A DNA stretch of 64,000 bases from Maricaulis maris (GTDB lineage: Bacteria > Pseudomonadota > Alphaproteobacteria > Caulobacterales > Maricaulaceae), in the NCBI RefSeq assembly GCF_003634045.1, contig NZ_RBIM01000006.1:124001-188000 (forward strand), written 5' to 3'. A program made the position numbers and the translations under genes. Position 1 is the stretch's first letter, and every line of letters begins with the position of its first letter. Below the pieces are notes generated by a model. That model searched no databases. It was not told the DNA's origin and worked only from the letters and a program-made list of their open reading frames with translations. Of the stretch, positions 26,223 to 34,343 are shown piece by piece.

Positions 26223-26456
26223 TCAGGACACCGAAATCGGTTTGCGGGCGCGCGGCTTTTTCGGCGCGGCCGGCTTGGCCACGGCGGCAGTCTTGGCTTC
26301 CATGGCAAGGCGAGCCTCGCGCAGGGATTTCAGCTGGGCGGAGCGCTCAACTGCTTCTTCATCGAGCAGGGATCGCACCGTGCTGTCCGTGATTTCGGCG
26401 CGGGACTGGGCCGTTTTCGGCGTCGTGCGCAGCAGGTCGGCATAGGGTGTGGTCAT
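26223..26456 (-). CDS. small Ala/Lys-rich hypothetical protein
   Basis: A 77-residue protein: MTTPYADLLRTTPKTAQSR, a helical charged middle (LLDEEAVERSAQLKSLREAR) and a Lys/Ala/Pro tail (AAPKKPRARKP) that looks disordered and basic, like nucleic-acid-binding tails. An AGGAG site lies 8 bases before the ATG at 26456. It follows the cold-shock gene and its terminator, so it needs its own promoter or read-through. No family was recognised. Confidence 0.6.
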   Translation of the reverse strand: MTTPYADLLRTTPKTAQSRAEITDSTVRSLLDEEAVERSAQLKSLREARLAMEAKTAAVAKPAAPKKPRARKPISVS

Positions 26457-26477
26457 GAGCGGTCTCCTGAAGGTCTG

Positions 26478-26513
26478 AAGAAAAACAAAGAGGCCGGGCA
26501 ATCGCCCGACCTC
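26478..26513 (-). terminator. intrinsic terminator after the cold-shock gene
   Basis: On the minus strand GAGGTCGGGC pairs with GCCCGGCCTC (positions 26504-26513 with 26490-26499; one G-T pair) around a 4-nt loop, followed by a T-rich run (26478-26489). It lies 47 bp after the stop codon of the cold-shock protein. Confidence 0.88.
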
Positions 26514-26560
26514 TTCAATCTCGTCACCAGGCGCGTGATGCGCCGGTCGGAGCAGTCGGC

Positions 26561-26770
26561 TTAAACGGTCTGAAGATTTTCAGCCGCGTTCTTGCCGGAG
26601 CGCTTGTCCTGGACGACTTCAAAGGTCAGCTTTTGACCTTCGCTGATCGTCGACAGGCCCGAACGCTCGACAGCAGAGATGTGCACGAAAACGTCGGTCG
26701 AGCCATCATCCGGCTGGATGAAGCCAAAACCTTTGGAAGTATTGAAGAACTTAACGGTACCAGTAGCCAT
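26561..26770 (-). CDS. cold-shock domain protein
   Basis: A 69-residue CspA-type protein. The cold-shock fold carries RNP1 (KGFGFIQP) and RNP2 (VFVHIS). It binds single-stranded RNA or DNA and acts as an RNA chaperone. Length matches CspA. An AAAAGGA site lies 8 bases before the ATG. A long leader of about 140 bp separates it from the likely promoter at 26920-26949, as is common for csp genes. An intrinsic terminator follows. Confidence 0.95.
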   Translation of the reverse strand: MATGTVKFFNTSKGFGFIQPDDGSTDVFVHISAVERSGLSTISEGQKLTFEVVQDKRSGKNAAENLQTV

Positions 26771-26919
26771 GACGAGATCCTTTTCAATCAGTCACATTTG
26801 GGTGGGCCCCGCCGACCGCGTGTCGACGAATGCCCGAAGTGTCGAAATTTGAAAGGGAAGAGCGTCAGGAAGGCGACAAGTCGCGCCCGGAAGATTCGGC
26901 AATCAAGTTCGAGTGAGCG

Positions 26920-26949
26920 CTATATGGGGGTTGTCCGGGGATTTGGCAA
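26920..26949 (-). promoter_or_regulatory. candidate promoter of the cold-shock gene
   Basis: On the minus strand TTGCCA (complement of 26944-26949) and ATATAG (complement of 26920-26925) are spaced by 18 bp. This would give a 5' leader of about 140 nt before the csp start codon, in line with the long leaders of cold-inducible csp messages. Confidence 0.4.
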
Positions 26950-26986
26950 GGCAAATCGCTTTGGGGGGCGGTCAAAGGCAAGTCGC

Positions 26987-27020
26987 ATGTATTGACAATG
27001 TATATACTGATGATCAAATT
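26987..27020 (+). promoter_or_regulatory. candidate promoter/operator of the toxin-antitoxin pair
   Basis: TTGACA at 26992-26997 is a perfect -35 box. Two ATGTAT direct repeats (26987-26992, 26998-27003) and GTATATAC surround it in a short AT-rich patch unlike its surroundings. With a 17-bp spacer the start point would fall close to the antitoxin ATG (27027), and no Shine-Dalgarno is visible, so the message may be leaderless. The repeats would suit autorepression by the ribbon-helix-helix antitoxin. Confidence 0.4.
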
Positions 27021-27026
27021 CATTGC

Positions 27027-27362
27027 ATGACCAAGGATCGCCAATTTCCCGGCAAGGCCAAGCCTGGCACCCCGCTGGCCGTCGCCGACCAGGCCGGCAC
27101 GACCAAGGGCAGCATCAATCTTCGCATTGAAGGCCAGACCCGGACGCTGATCGACGAGGCAGCCGCCTCGTTGGGCAAGTCGCGCACCGAATTCATGATC
27201 GACACCGCCCGCAGCCGCGCCATCGACGTCCTGCTCGACCGCAGGCTCTTCCAGCTCGATCCGGATGCCTTCGACGCCTTCGCTGATGCGCTGGAGACGC
27301 CGGCCGATCCCGGCGAAAAACTGACCGCACTAATGCAGCGCCGGCCGGCATGGACGGCCTGA
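27027..27362 (+). CDS. DUF1778-type antitoxin (TacA-like)
   Basis: A 111-residue ribbon-helix-helix antitoxin. The DNA-binding part is GSINLRIEGQTRTLIDEAA...SRTEFMIDTARSRA (about residues 31-70), and the C-terminal tail is expected to wrap the toxin. TacA-type proteins repress their own operon and neutralise a GNAT toxin. The toxin gene overlaps its end by 13 bp. The ATG at 27027 was chosen; the frame is open to 26913 but that stretch overlaps the promoter region. Confidence 0.85.
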   Translation: MTKDRQFPGKAKPGTPLAVADQAGTTKGSINLRIEGQTRTLIDEAAASLGKSRTEFMIDTARSRAIDVLLDRRLFQLDPDAFDAFADALETPADPGEKLTALMQRRPAWTA

Positions 27363-27847
27363 GCGCGCCGCAAGCGATCAACGCGGCGCACGACCTCGCA
27401 GCTTTCGACTGCGGCGAGCCCGCCCTTGATGACTGGCTCAAACACCGGGCCCTGAAGAATGAGAGCCGCTTTTCGCGGACCTATGTCGTGTGCGAGGGCG
27501 ACACGGTCGTCGCCTATGTCAGCCTGTCCGCCGGATCTGTCGAACGGTCAGCGGTGCCCGGCAGGCTCCGCCGCAATGCGCCGGACGCAATCCCGGTGGC
27601 GATCATCACGCGGCTGGCCGTCAGCCGCAGCCATGCCGGCCAAGGCCTCGGCCAAGACCTCCTCGCCGACGCCCTGCGCCGCATCGCCATCGCCTCACGA
27701 ACCATCGGCATCGCCGCCGTGTTGGTTCACGCCAAGAGCGAGGCAGCGAAACGCTTTTATATGCGGTGCGCCGAGTTTCAGGCCTGGCCGTCGGATGGTC
27801 GGGTATTGTTTTTGCCGGTGGGGGTGTTGGTGAAGGCGCTCGGTTGA
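27350..27847 (+). CDS. GNAT acetyltransferase toxin (TacT-like)
   Basis: A 165-residue GNAT-fold protein. The acetyl-CoA motif A is ITRLAVSRSHAGQGLGQDLL (about residues 85-104), and the C-terminal YMRCAEFQAWP region matches the TacT toxin branch, in which a conserved Tyr and the F-x-A/P end are usual. TacT toxins acetylate the amino group of charged tRNAs and block translation. The 13-bp overlap with the antitoxin is typical. Activity is inferred from family. Confidence 0.85.
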   Translation: MDGLSAPQAINAAHDLAAFDCGEPALDDWLKHRALKNESRFSRTYVVCEGDTVVAYVSLSAGSVERSAVPGRLRRNAPDAIPVAIITRLAVSRSHAGQGLGQDLLADALRRIAIASRTIGIAAVLVHAKSEAAKRFYMRCAEFQAWPSDGRVLFLPVGVLVKALG

Positions 27848-27888
27848 GGGAAGCGCCCCCGTCACTCACCCTTCCCTTTTCCCTTCCC

Positions 27889-28000
27889 CTCACCATTTTT
27901 CCCGGAAGCGCGTCAGCGCTATCCGGGACCTACGGGAAACTCAGCGCTTCAAGGCAAGTCCGGTCGGCCCCGGGTCTTCGCCCGGGAAAAATGGCGTGAG
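27889..28000. repeat. REP-like composite palindrome
   Basis: The ends form an imperfect inverted repeat: CTCACCATTTTTCCCGG at 27889-27905 against CCCGGGAAAAATGGCGTGAG at 27981-28000 (two-base indel). Inside are a hairpin TCCCGG...CCGGGA (27898-27928) that itself contains AGCGC/GCGCT, and CCCGGG-TCTTCG-CCCGGG (27969-27986). This is the structure of an interspersed repeat element; no second copy was found in the window. Confidence 0.55.
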
Positions 28001-28052
28001 GGATTGGGCGCTGGCGGCTGGCTTTGAGAGCGGGCGCGCAGAGCACTCCCAG

Positions 28053-28181
28053 CCATACATCCCTTGCCGAGAGATAGCCGTATCCGGTTCTTGAGCTCAA
28101 GGGTTTCAACCGCGAAGCGGCGCTACGCGCCCTTGACCTCAAGAACCGGATACGGCCCGCTGGCTGACAAGGGAGGTATGG
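28053..28181. repeat. large nested palindrome, copy 1 (129 bp)
   Basis: Bounded by CCATAC...GTATGG. The inner arms 28077-28103 and 28130-28156 match at 26 of 27 positions, around a 26-nt loop with GCGAAGCGGCG. Outer arms pair CCATACATCCCTTG with CAAGGGAGGTATGG (one mismatch). The same architecture recurs at 39591-39721 and 45951-46081. It lies between convergent genes. Confidence 0.85.
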
Positions 28182-28243
28182 GAAGAGGCATGACCTAACT
28201 ACGCGGCATACCGATAACCGCTAGACGATAGAAGCGATCACTT

Positions 28244-28843
28244 CTAGGGGCGCATTAAACGCGCGCCATCGCGGTCCATCCGCTCGGCACGCTGCGAGAC
28301 GTCAACCACAGCACACCTAACCGGGAAGTACCTACAGATCGTCCCGAGAATGACGCAGACGCCATGCTCAGGATCAATAAGCTTAAACACATGCCCGACA
28401 GATTCTTCAATGATCGCAAAATCACCAATGATTGCTCCTGGGACAACTGGTCCAGCTGAGCAATTGAGCAAAAAATCATCCAACCGTTCGTCAAAATGCT
28501 CGATCGCATTTCGCAATTGACGATCTTTCAATGGATTAGTATCCGAAACTTCGAAGGCATCCCGCAACTTGATTGCTCGAGACTGAGTGTAGTTATCGCG
28601 CCTCGTTGGCCAAAAATACCTAGACACTGACGATGCGTGCGACAGCGCTTCTTGCAAATGCGCCATCGCAACATTCGGGTCGTCAACATTTTCGAGCGCT
28701 GCGTCCAAAGCATCGAACGACATGCGTGCTCGGTTGGCCGAATACAGCAAGCTGCTGATGTAGAAAGCCTCGTACTGGGGAACGATCCCGTCGTATTGTT
28801 GTACGATCAGATCTGCACGCCGCTTTTTCTCCTCCGAGTCCAC
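28244..28843 (-). CDS. hypothetical protein of unknown function (accessory gene)
   Basis: A 199-residue soluble protein with no recognised family. It is mostly helical and charged in the first 110 residues (DSEEKKRRADLIVQQYDGI; IKLRDAFEVSD) and has a C-terminal part rich in Ile, Val and Cys (GVCVILGTICRYFPVRC) of likely beta-strand character. Its base composition is more AT-rich than the neighbours and its codons look less GC-biased, pointing to recent acquisition. It starts 3 bp after the guaA stop on the same strand. Its stop lies in a palindrome TAGAAG-TGATCG-CTTCTA. Confidence 0.7.
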   Translation of the reverse strand: MDSEEKKRRADLIVQQYDGIVPQYEAFYISSLLYSANRARMSFDALDAALENVDDPNVAMAHLQEALSHASSVSRYFWPTRRDNYTQSRAIKLRDAFEVSDTNPLKDRQLRNAIEHFDERLDDFLLNCSAGPVVPGAIIGDFAIIEESVGHVFKLIDPEHGVCVILGTICRYFPVRCAVVDVSQRAERMDRDGARLMRP

Positions 28844-28846
28844 CCC

Positions 28847-30406
28847 CTACTCCCACTCAATCGTCCCCGGCGGCTTGCTGGTCACATCATAGACCACGCG
28901 ATTAACTCCGCGCACTTCATTGATGATCCGTGTCGCAACACGGCCCAGGAAGTCGTGGTCATAGGGGTAGTAGTCGGCCGTCATGCCGTCGACGGAGGTC
29001 ACGGCGCGCAGGGCGAGGACGGCGTCATAGGTGCGTTCATCGCCCATCACGCCGACCGTATTGACTGGCAGCAGGACCGAGAAGGCCTGCCAGATCTCGT
29101 CGTAAAGGCCGGCCTTCTTGATTTCCTCGATATAGATGGCGTCGGCCTTGCGCAGGATGTCGGCCTTTTCCTTGGAGACGGCGCCGGGGATGCGGATGGC
29201 GAGGCCCGGTCCCGGGAAGGGATGACGGCCGACAAAAGCGTCCGGCAGGCCGAGCTCACGGCCCAGCGCGCGGACCTCGTCCTTGAACAGCTCGCGCAGC
29301 GGCTCGACCAGCTTCATCTTCATGCGCGCCGGCAGGCCACCGACATTATGGTGCGACTTGATGGTGACCGAGGGCCCGCCATCAAAGCTGACGCTTTCGA
29401 TCACATCAGGGTAGAGCGTGCCCTGGGCGAGGAAGTCGGCGCCGCCAGCCTCCTTCGCCTTCTCGTCGAAGACATCGATGAACAGGCTGCCGATGATCTT
29501 GCGTTTCTTCTCCGGGTCATCAACGCCTTCCAGTGCCGACAGGAAGAGATCCTCGGCTTCGGCATGGACAAGCGGGATATTGTAATGCTCGCGGAACAGG
29601 GTGACGACCTCATCGGCCTCGCCCTGGCGCATCAAACCGGTATCGACGAAGACACAGACCAGCTGGTCGCCGATGGCTTCGTGCAGCAGCACCGCCGCAA
29701 CTGAGCTGTCGACCCCGCCGGACAGGCCGCACAACACCCGCTTGTCACCAACCTGTTCGCGGATCTTGGCGATCGCCTCATCCTTGAAATTGGCCATCGA
29801 CCAATCCCCGGTCAGACCGGCGATCTGGTGGGTGAAATTGTTGAGCAGAGCCGCCCCACGCGGCGTGTGCACGACTTCCGGGTGGAATTGCACGCCGTAG
29901 AAACGGCGTTCCTCATCGGCGATGGCCGCAAAGGGCGCATGGCCGGACTTGGCAATGACCTTGAAGCCTTCGGGCAACGCCGCGACGCGATCACCATGGC
30001 TCATCCAGACGCGTTCCTCATGACCGATCGGTCCAAAACCGGCAAACAGCGGGCTGTCCTCGATCAGGGTAATATCCGCCCGCCCGAACTCGCGTTCGTC
30101 GGAGGCTTCGACCCGGCCGCCCAGCTGGGCGCACATGGTCTGCTCGCCATAGCAGATGCCCAGCACCGGAATGCCGCGTGTGAAGACGGATGCATCGGCG
30201 CGCGGAGAATTGTCCCAATGGGTGGAATGCGGCGAGCCTGACAGGATGATCGCCTTGGGATCGTAGGCATCGATGAACGCGGCATCGGCGCGGTTATAGG
30301 GGTGGATTTCGCAAAACACGCCGCTTTCGCGGACACGGCGCGCGATGAGCTGGGTCACCTGGCTGCCGAAATCGATGATAAGGAGTTTGTCGTGTTGATC
30401 AGTCAT
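28847..30406 (-). CDS. guaA: GMP synthase (glutamine-hydrolysing)
   Basis: A 519-residue enzyme that converts XMP to GMP. The N-terminal class I glutaminase has the nucleophile Cys85 in GICYGEQ and a His/Glu pair later (GVQFHPEV). The ATP-pyrophosphatase domain carries the P-loop LSGGVDSSV, and the C-terminal dimerisation domain ends KPPGTIEWE, which is diagnostic. The ATG at 30406 (MTDQHDKLL) was chosen over GTG at 30418. guaB, its pathway partner, is 6 kb away on the same strand. Confidence 0.96.
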   Translation of the reverse strand: MTDQHDKLLIIDFGSQVTQLIARRVRESGVFCEIHPYNRADAAFIDAYDPKAIILSGSPHSTHWDNSPRADASVFTRGIPVLGICYGEQTMCAQLGGRVEASDEREFGRADITLIEDSPLFAGFGPIGHEERVWMSHGDRVAALPEGFKVIAKSGHAPFAAIADEERRFYGVQFHPEVVHTPRGAALLNNFTHQIAGLTGDWSMANFKDEAIAKIREQVGDKRVLCGLSGGVDSSVAAVLLHEAIGDQLVCVFVDTGLMRQGEADEVVTLFREHYNIPLVHAEAEDLFLSALEGVDDPEKKRKIIGSLFIDVFDEKAKEAGGADFLAQGTLYPDVIESVSFDGGPSVTIKSHHNVGGLPARMKMKLVEPLRELFKDEVRALGRELGLPDAFVGRHPFPGPGLAIRIPGAVSKEKADILRKADAIYIEEIKKAGLYDEIWQAFSVLLPVNTVGVMGDERTYDAVLALRAVTSVDGMTADYYPYDHDFLGRVATRIINEVRGVNRVVYDVTSKPPGTIEWE

Positions 30407-30634
30407 GGGCGTTCGCACCCGCGCGCGCAGGTGTCCCGGAGGTCAGATTGTGGGGAGATGGCAGAAACATCTGTCAGCATGTGGCCCGATAGCGCGAGTC
30501 AGTCCGCTTGACCAGTCCCGGGCGACGCCGGACCTGCGCTTTGGCAGATTTTGCCCGGAAAACCGGCCGGCGGGCTTGAACCGGACCTCAAGCACGCGCA
30601 GGTAAGGCAGGTGCCGCTGCCAAGGAGTGCTGTC

Positions 30635-31222
30635 ATGCGTCTGCCCGCCCTTCTCAGTCTTGTTGCCTTGCTTGCTGCTTGTTCCCAGCCGGTTACCGGC
30701 GCCGACTGGCGGCTCGACAGCGAGGCTTCGCACCTGGGCTTTGTCTCGATCAAATCCGGCGACGTCGCCGAGGCGCATCACTTCACCGGGCTTCGCGGAT
30801 CGGTCGACGGCCAGGGCCGGGCCGAGCTGGTCATTGACCTCGACACGGTCGCGACCGGCATCGATATCCGCAATGAGCGCATGCGTGAGCATTTTTTTGA
30901 AACGGGTGAATTCCCGCAGGCGCGGATCACCACCACGCTCGACCTCGCAGCCTTGGCCGATCTGGACATTGGCGAGCGTCGCCCGCTGACGCTCGAGGCG
31001 GTAATCGACCTGCACGGGGCCTCGGCCAATATACAGGCCGACGTCATGGTCACCGATATTGACGGGCATAATGTGCTTGTTGAAAGCCACGGACCGGTCT
31101 TGTTGCACACGGCTGATTTCGGCCTGACCGACGGTCTCGCGACCTTGCAGGACCTCGCCGGTCTGCCCTCGATCACACCGGTCACACCGGTCACCTTCTC
31201 TCTGGTTTTCACGCGCGGCTGA
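30635..31222 (+). CDS. YceI family lipoprotein
   Basis: A 195-residue protein. A signal peptide (MRLPALLSLVALLAAC) ends in a lipobox LAAC with the lipidated cysteine at residue 16. The mature part is the YceI beta-barrel-like fold (WRLDSEASHLGFVSIKSGDV...; HFFETGEFPQARI), which binds polyprenoid-like lipids. An AGGAG site lies 8 bases before the ATG. The gene is divergent from guaA. The presumed ligand is not known. Confidence 0.87.
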   Translation: MRLPALLSLVALLAACSQPVTGADWRLDSEASHLGFVSIKSGDVAEAHHFTGLRGSVDGQGRAELVIDLDTVATGIDIRNERMREHFFETGEFPQARITTTLDLAALADLDIGERRPLTLEAVIDLHGASANIQADVMVTDIDGHNVLVESHGPVLLHTADFGLTDGLATLQDLAGLPSITPVTPVTFSLVFTRG

Positions 31223-31310
31223 TCATCCCGCTTGGCGAGACACGGTGGCCCGGGTCAATCTTGCGCGAACAACCGGTCGCGCGATGATCGGCCCGCTGAC
31301 CGGAGTTTAA

Positions 31311-32369
31311 ATGCCGACCGCCCGTCCCCACGCCGAGATCATCGAGCTGCAATACCTGCGGGCGATCGCTGTCATGATGGTCGTGGTCGGCCATCTGCAC
31401 CAGGCCGGAAGCCGGTTTCTCGGAGCCGACGGGTTCGGACCCGTCGGGTTTACCGGATTTGCCGGCGTCGACGTGTTCTTCGTCATTTCCGGCTTCATCA
31501 TCCACACGCTCTACCGTCAAGCCGACGGCCCGTCCCTCGCCTTCGGGCTGAAGCGGTTGAACCGGATCTTCCCGCTCTACTGGATTTTCACGGCGCTGGT
31601 CGCCATCGGTTACATGCTGATCGGTGACCAGTTGGGCTTTGCCGATCAGTCCATCGATTGGGTAACCAGCCTGAGCCTGCTGCCTACCGGTCAGCCGCCA
31701 CTCCTGCTGGTCGGCTGGACGCTGACCCATGAGCTCTACTTCTACCTCGTCTACGGGCTTGCGCTCTTCCTGCCACGGCGCTGGAGACTTGCGGCGGCGG
31801 GCCTCTGGGCCGGGCTGACCCTTCTTGCCATGACCGATATTCTGCGCCCCGGCCCGCCTTGGGCAGTACTGGCCCTGAGCGGCTTCAACCTGCAATTTCT
31901 CGCCGGCATCGTGCTGGCGGAGTTCCGCGACCGGCTACCGAGCATGCGCGGTGCGGCAAGCCTGCTCGCCGTGCTGGGCTTTGCACTGGCCGCCGTCTGG
32001 ACCGGACGCTTTGGCATTGAAGGTCTGGCCCACGCGGACACCCGGGCGATGATCTTCGCCCCGCTCGCGATTGGTATCGTCGCTGCAGTTCTGGCCTGGC
32101 AACCACGCTGGCCACGCGGCTTCGCGGCAGTCGGTGACTGGTCCTATGCCATCTATCTCGGCCACCTCTTGGTCATCAGCGTGTTGGCGCGTCTGCTGCC
32201 CGATCTCATCCCCGGCGCACTGTCGGGCCTGCTGGTATTGTATGCGACCGGCCTGACCGGCAGCATCGCGCTCGGGGCACTGGCCCACCGCTGGGTCGAG
32301 CGGCCCTTATTGGTCGCGGGAAAGCAGCTGATCAGCCGCGTCAGTCGGCCCGGACGACCGCGAACCTAG
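31311..32369 (+). CDS. acyltransferase family 3 membrane protein
   Basis: A 352-residue membrane protein of the acyltransferase 3 (OafA/NodX) family with about ten hydrophobic segments. It starts IIELQYLRAIAVMMVVVGHLHQAG with the conserved arginine and histidine, followed by GVDVFFVISGFII, the family hallmark. Such enzymes add acetyl or other acyl groups to exported sugars (O-antigen, capsule). The C-terminal tail is basic. Acceptor unknown. Two sulfotransferase genes lie downstream, so it could act on a surface glycan with them; that is inference. Confidence 0.9.
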   Translation: MPTARPHAEIIELQYLRAIAVMMVVVGHLHQAGSRFLGADGFGPVGFTGFAGVDVFFVISGFIIHTLYRQADGPSLAFGLKRLNRIFPLYWIFTALVAIGYMLIGDQLGFADQSIDWVTSLSLLPTGQPPLLLVGWTLTHELYFYLVYGLALFLPRRWRLAAAGLWAGLTLLAMTDILRPGPPWAVLALSGFNLQFLAGIVLAEFRDRLPSMRGAASLLAVLGFALAAVWTGRFGIEGLAHADTRAMIFAPLAIGIVAAVLAWQPRWPRGFAAVGDWSYAIYLGHLLVISVLARLLPDLIPGALSGLLVLYATGLTGSIALGALAHRWVERPLLVAGKQLISRVSRPGRPRT

Positions 32370-32498
32370 CGACCGACAGACACGGGACTCGGTCAGGTTA
32401 CGCCTGCATGAACTTTCCGTAACACATTGAACTATTGTAACTTATTCCGCAGTCGATCGACTGGTAATCCGTGCTGACAAGTCCTCCCCGGATCGGTC

Positions 32499-33299
32499 AT
32501 GCAGTACGCTGTCGGAAAATCTCCCATCTTCATTGGCGGCGCGCCGCGCTCCGGCACGACCTTGTTGCGCGCCATGGTCAATGCCAGCCGCAATATCGTG
32601 TGCGGCCCGGAAATGCGGATCATCCCGGCGCTATGCCATCTCGCCGAACAGATCGAAACCGGCCAGGCCGACATGCTGGAACGTGGCTATGGCCTCGACC
32701 GGCAGGCCCTCAATGATCGCTTTGCCCGCACCATCGACAGCCTGCTCGCGCCCCTGCACGCCCGCACCGGGGCCCGCGTCGCCGAAAAGACCCCGGCCAA
32801 TATCCTGCACTTTTCCCGCCTGCGGCAGATATTCCCGGACAGTCCGCTGATCGGCATTGTCCGCGATGGTCGCGACGTCGTTGCCTCCCTCCTGTCGATG
32901 GATTGGACTGATGGCAGCACCGGCCAGCCAATGGCGATCACGCGCGATGCCGAAGCGGCCGCCCGCCTGTGGTGCGCCAGCATTGATGCCGGCCGTCGGA
33001 TGCACGGTGATCCGAATTATTTCGAGCTGCGCTATGAGGCACTGGTCAGCGATCCGGCCGGCACGATTTCCCCCTTGTTTGACGCGCTCGGCGAGGACGA
33101 CGCGGCCAAGGCCCGGGCCCTCGATCACGCCCGCGAGTTTGACGCCGCCGCCGGCACGGCTGAATCCAGCGCCGGACGCGTCGCCGGTCCGGTCGACCGC
33201 CGGGCCATCGGACGCTGGCAGCAAGACCTCGACACCGCCCAGCGCGACACGGTGATGCGTATTGCCGGCCAGCATCTGGCTGATTTGGGCTATGTCTGA
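32499..33299 (+). CDS. sulfotransferase family protein
   Basis: A 266-residue PAPS-dependent sulfotransferase. The 5'-phosphosulfate loop is PRSGTTLLR (residues 16-24) and the 3'-phosphate motif is IVRDGRDVVASL (about 120-131). A KTPAN motif precedes it. These enzymes transfer sulfate from PAPS to hydroxyls or amines of sugars, lipids or proteins; the acceptor here is unknown. The ATG lies close after a short AT-rich leader. Its stop overlaps the next gene by 8 bp. Confidence 0.88.
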   Translation: MQYAVGKSPIFIGGAPRSGTTLLRAMVNASRNIVCGPEMRIIPALCHLAEQIETGQADMLERGYGLDRQALNDRFARTIDSLLAPLHARTGARVAEKTPANILHFSRLRQIFPDSPLIGIVRDGRDVVASLLSMDWTDGSTGQPMAITRDAEAAARLWCASIDAGRRMHGDPNYFELRYEALVSDPAGTISPLFDALGEDDAAKARALDHAREFDAAAGTAESSAGRVAGPVDRRAIGRWQQDLDTAQRDTVMRIAGQHLADLGYV

Positions 33300-34140
33300 C
33301 ACGTCCGGCGCAGCGGCGCGCCGCGACGGGGCGGGCCTGATTTTTGCCGGTGGCTGCCCGCGTTCCGGCCTGACCGTGCTGCGCCGCCTGATCGAACCGC
33401 ACCGCCATGTCCATTGCGGTCCCGACACCGGCCTGCCGCCCTCGATCGCCATGCAATGGCAGAATTTCGCCCGTGAGCTGGGGCCGCTGCACGCCCGGGA
33501 TTTCGATCTCGGCGCCGAGGACATGCGCCAATCCATGGCCGAACTCCTGACCGGCATGATCAGCGCACCGTTGGATACACCGGGTGTCGAGGTCCTGGTT
33601 GAAAAGACCAGCCTCAATGTCGCTGCCTTTGATCCACTCGGACGCCTCCTGCCGCAGGCCCGCTTCATCCATGTCGTGCGGGATGGCCGCGATGTCGCCA
33701 ACTCCCTGCTCGCCCGCGACTGGCGCGACCCGCAGGGCCGCCCCTTCCTGCATGTCAGCGATCCGGGCGCGGCGCTGAAATACTGGACCGACCTGACCGG
33801 TATCGGCCTCGCCGCCGAACGCAGCCTGGCAGGCCGTATTTGCCGCGTGCGCTATGAAGATCTGGTGACCCGACCCAAAGCGACCATGACGACTCTGATG
33901 ACCTTCCTCGGCTTCAAGTTCGAACCGGCCCAGCTGCACTTCGCCACGAGACGCATCGAGCTGCACGGGCTGGAACACGACAGCGTGCCGCTGATCAACC
34001 AGCCCCTGACCCGGCGACGGGCGGGCGCGGGTTCGGCGCTGGATGGACAGGTGACCGCGGCAACGCGGCAAAGGCTGACCGAACTCGGATACGGACCGCA
34101 GGCGACCGCCGGCAAACGGCGGCGCAACGGCTGGAGATAG
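33292..34140 (+). CDS. second sulfotransferase family protein
   Basis: A 282-residue relative of the preceding protein. The 5' loop reads PRSGLTVLRRL, with Leu in place of the usual first Thr of SGTT, and the 3' motif VRDGRDVANSL is intact. It starts with MSDTSGAAARRD at 33292, overlapping the first sulfotransferase by 8 bp, so the pair is one operon and may have arisen by duplication. The changed loop may alter PAPS binding or it may simply be tolerated. A basic tail ends the protein. Confidence 0.82.
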   Translation: MSDTSGAAARRDGAGLIFAGGCPRSGLTVLRRLIEPHRHVHCGPDTGLPPSIAMQWQNFARELGPLHARDFDLGAEDMRQSMAELLTGMISAPLDTPGVEVLVEKTSLNVAAFDPLGRLLPQARFIHVVRDGRDVANSLLARDWRDPQGRPFLHVSDPGAALKYWTDLTGIGLAAERSLAGRICRVRYEDLVTRPKATMTTLMTFLGFKFEPAQLHFATRRIELHGLEHDSVPLINQPLTRRRAGAGSALDGQVTAATRQRLTELGYGPQATAGKRRRNGWR

Positions 34141-34343
34141 TTTTCATGGCAGGCGGAGCGGGCTGCGACGACCTTGCCATTTGCTGGCCACAGACCCACC
34201 GCAGAGAGCGCCCCGATGGCCTATTGCGTGTGTGGTGCCCGCGCTCACCGCGGCACTGGGGCTAGCATTCGTCTCGGCCTTCAACCTTCACGCCCATGCC
34301 GACCTGAAAATGCCCTGGTGGGGCGGTATCATTCAGCCGTCCA

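Larger units (their letters stand above)
27848..28243. other. 396-bp gene-free stretch between convergent genes with two palindromic elements
   Basis: No coding region was found here. It holds a composite hairpin element at 27889-28000 and a large nested palindrome at 28053-28181, both listed separately. Short pyrimidine-rich runs (CCCTTCCCTTTTCCC...) follow the tacT-like stop. The stretch lies between the 3' ends of the toxin gene and the orphan gene on the other strand. Confidence 0.7.
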
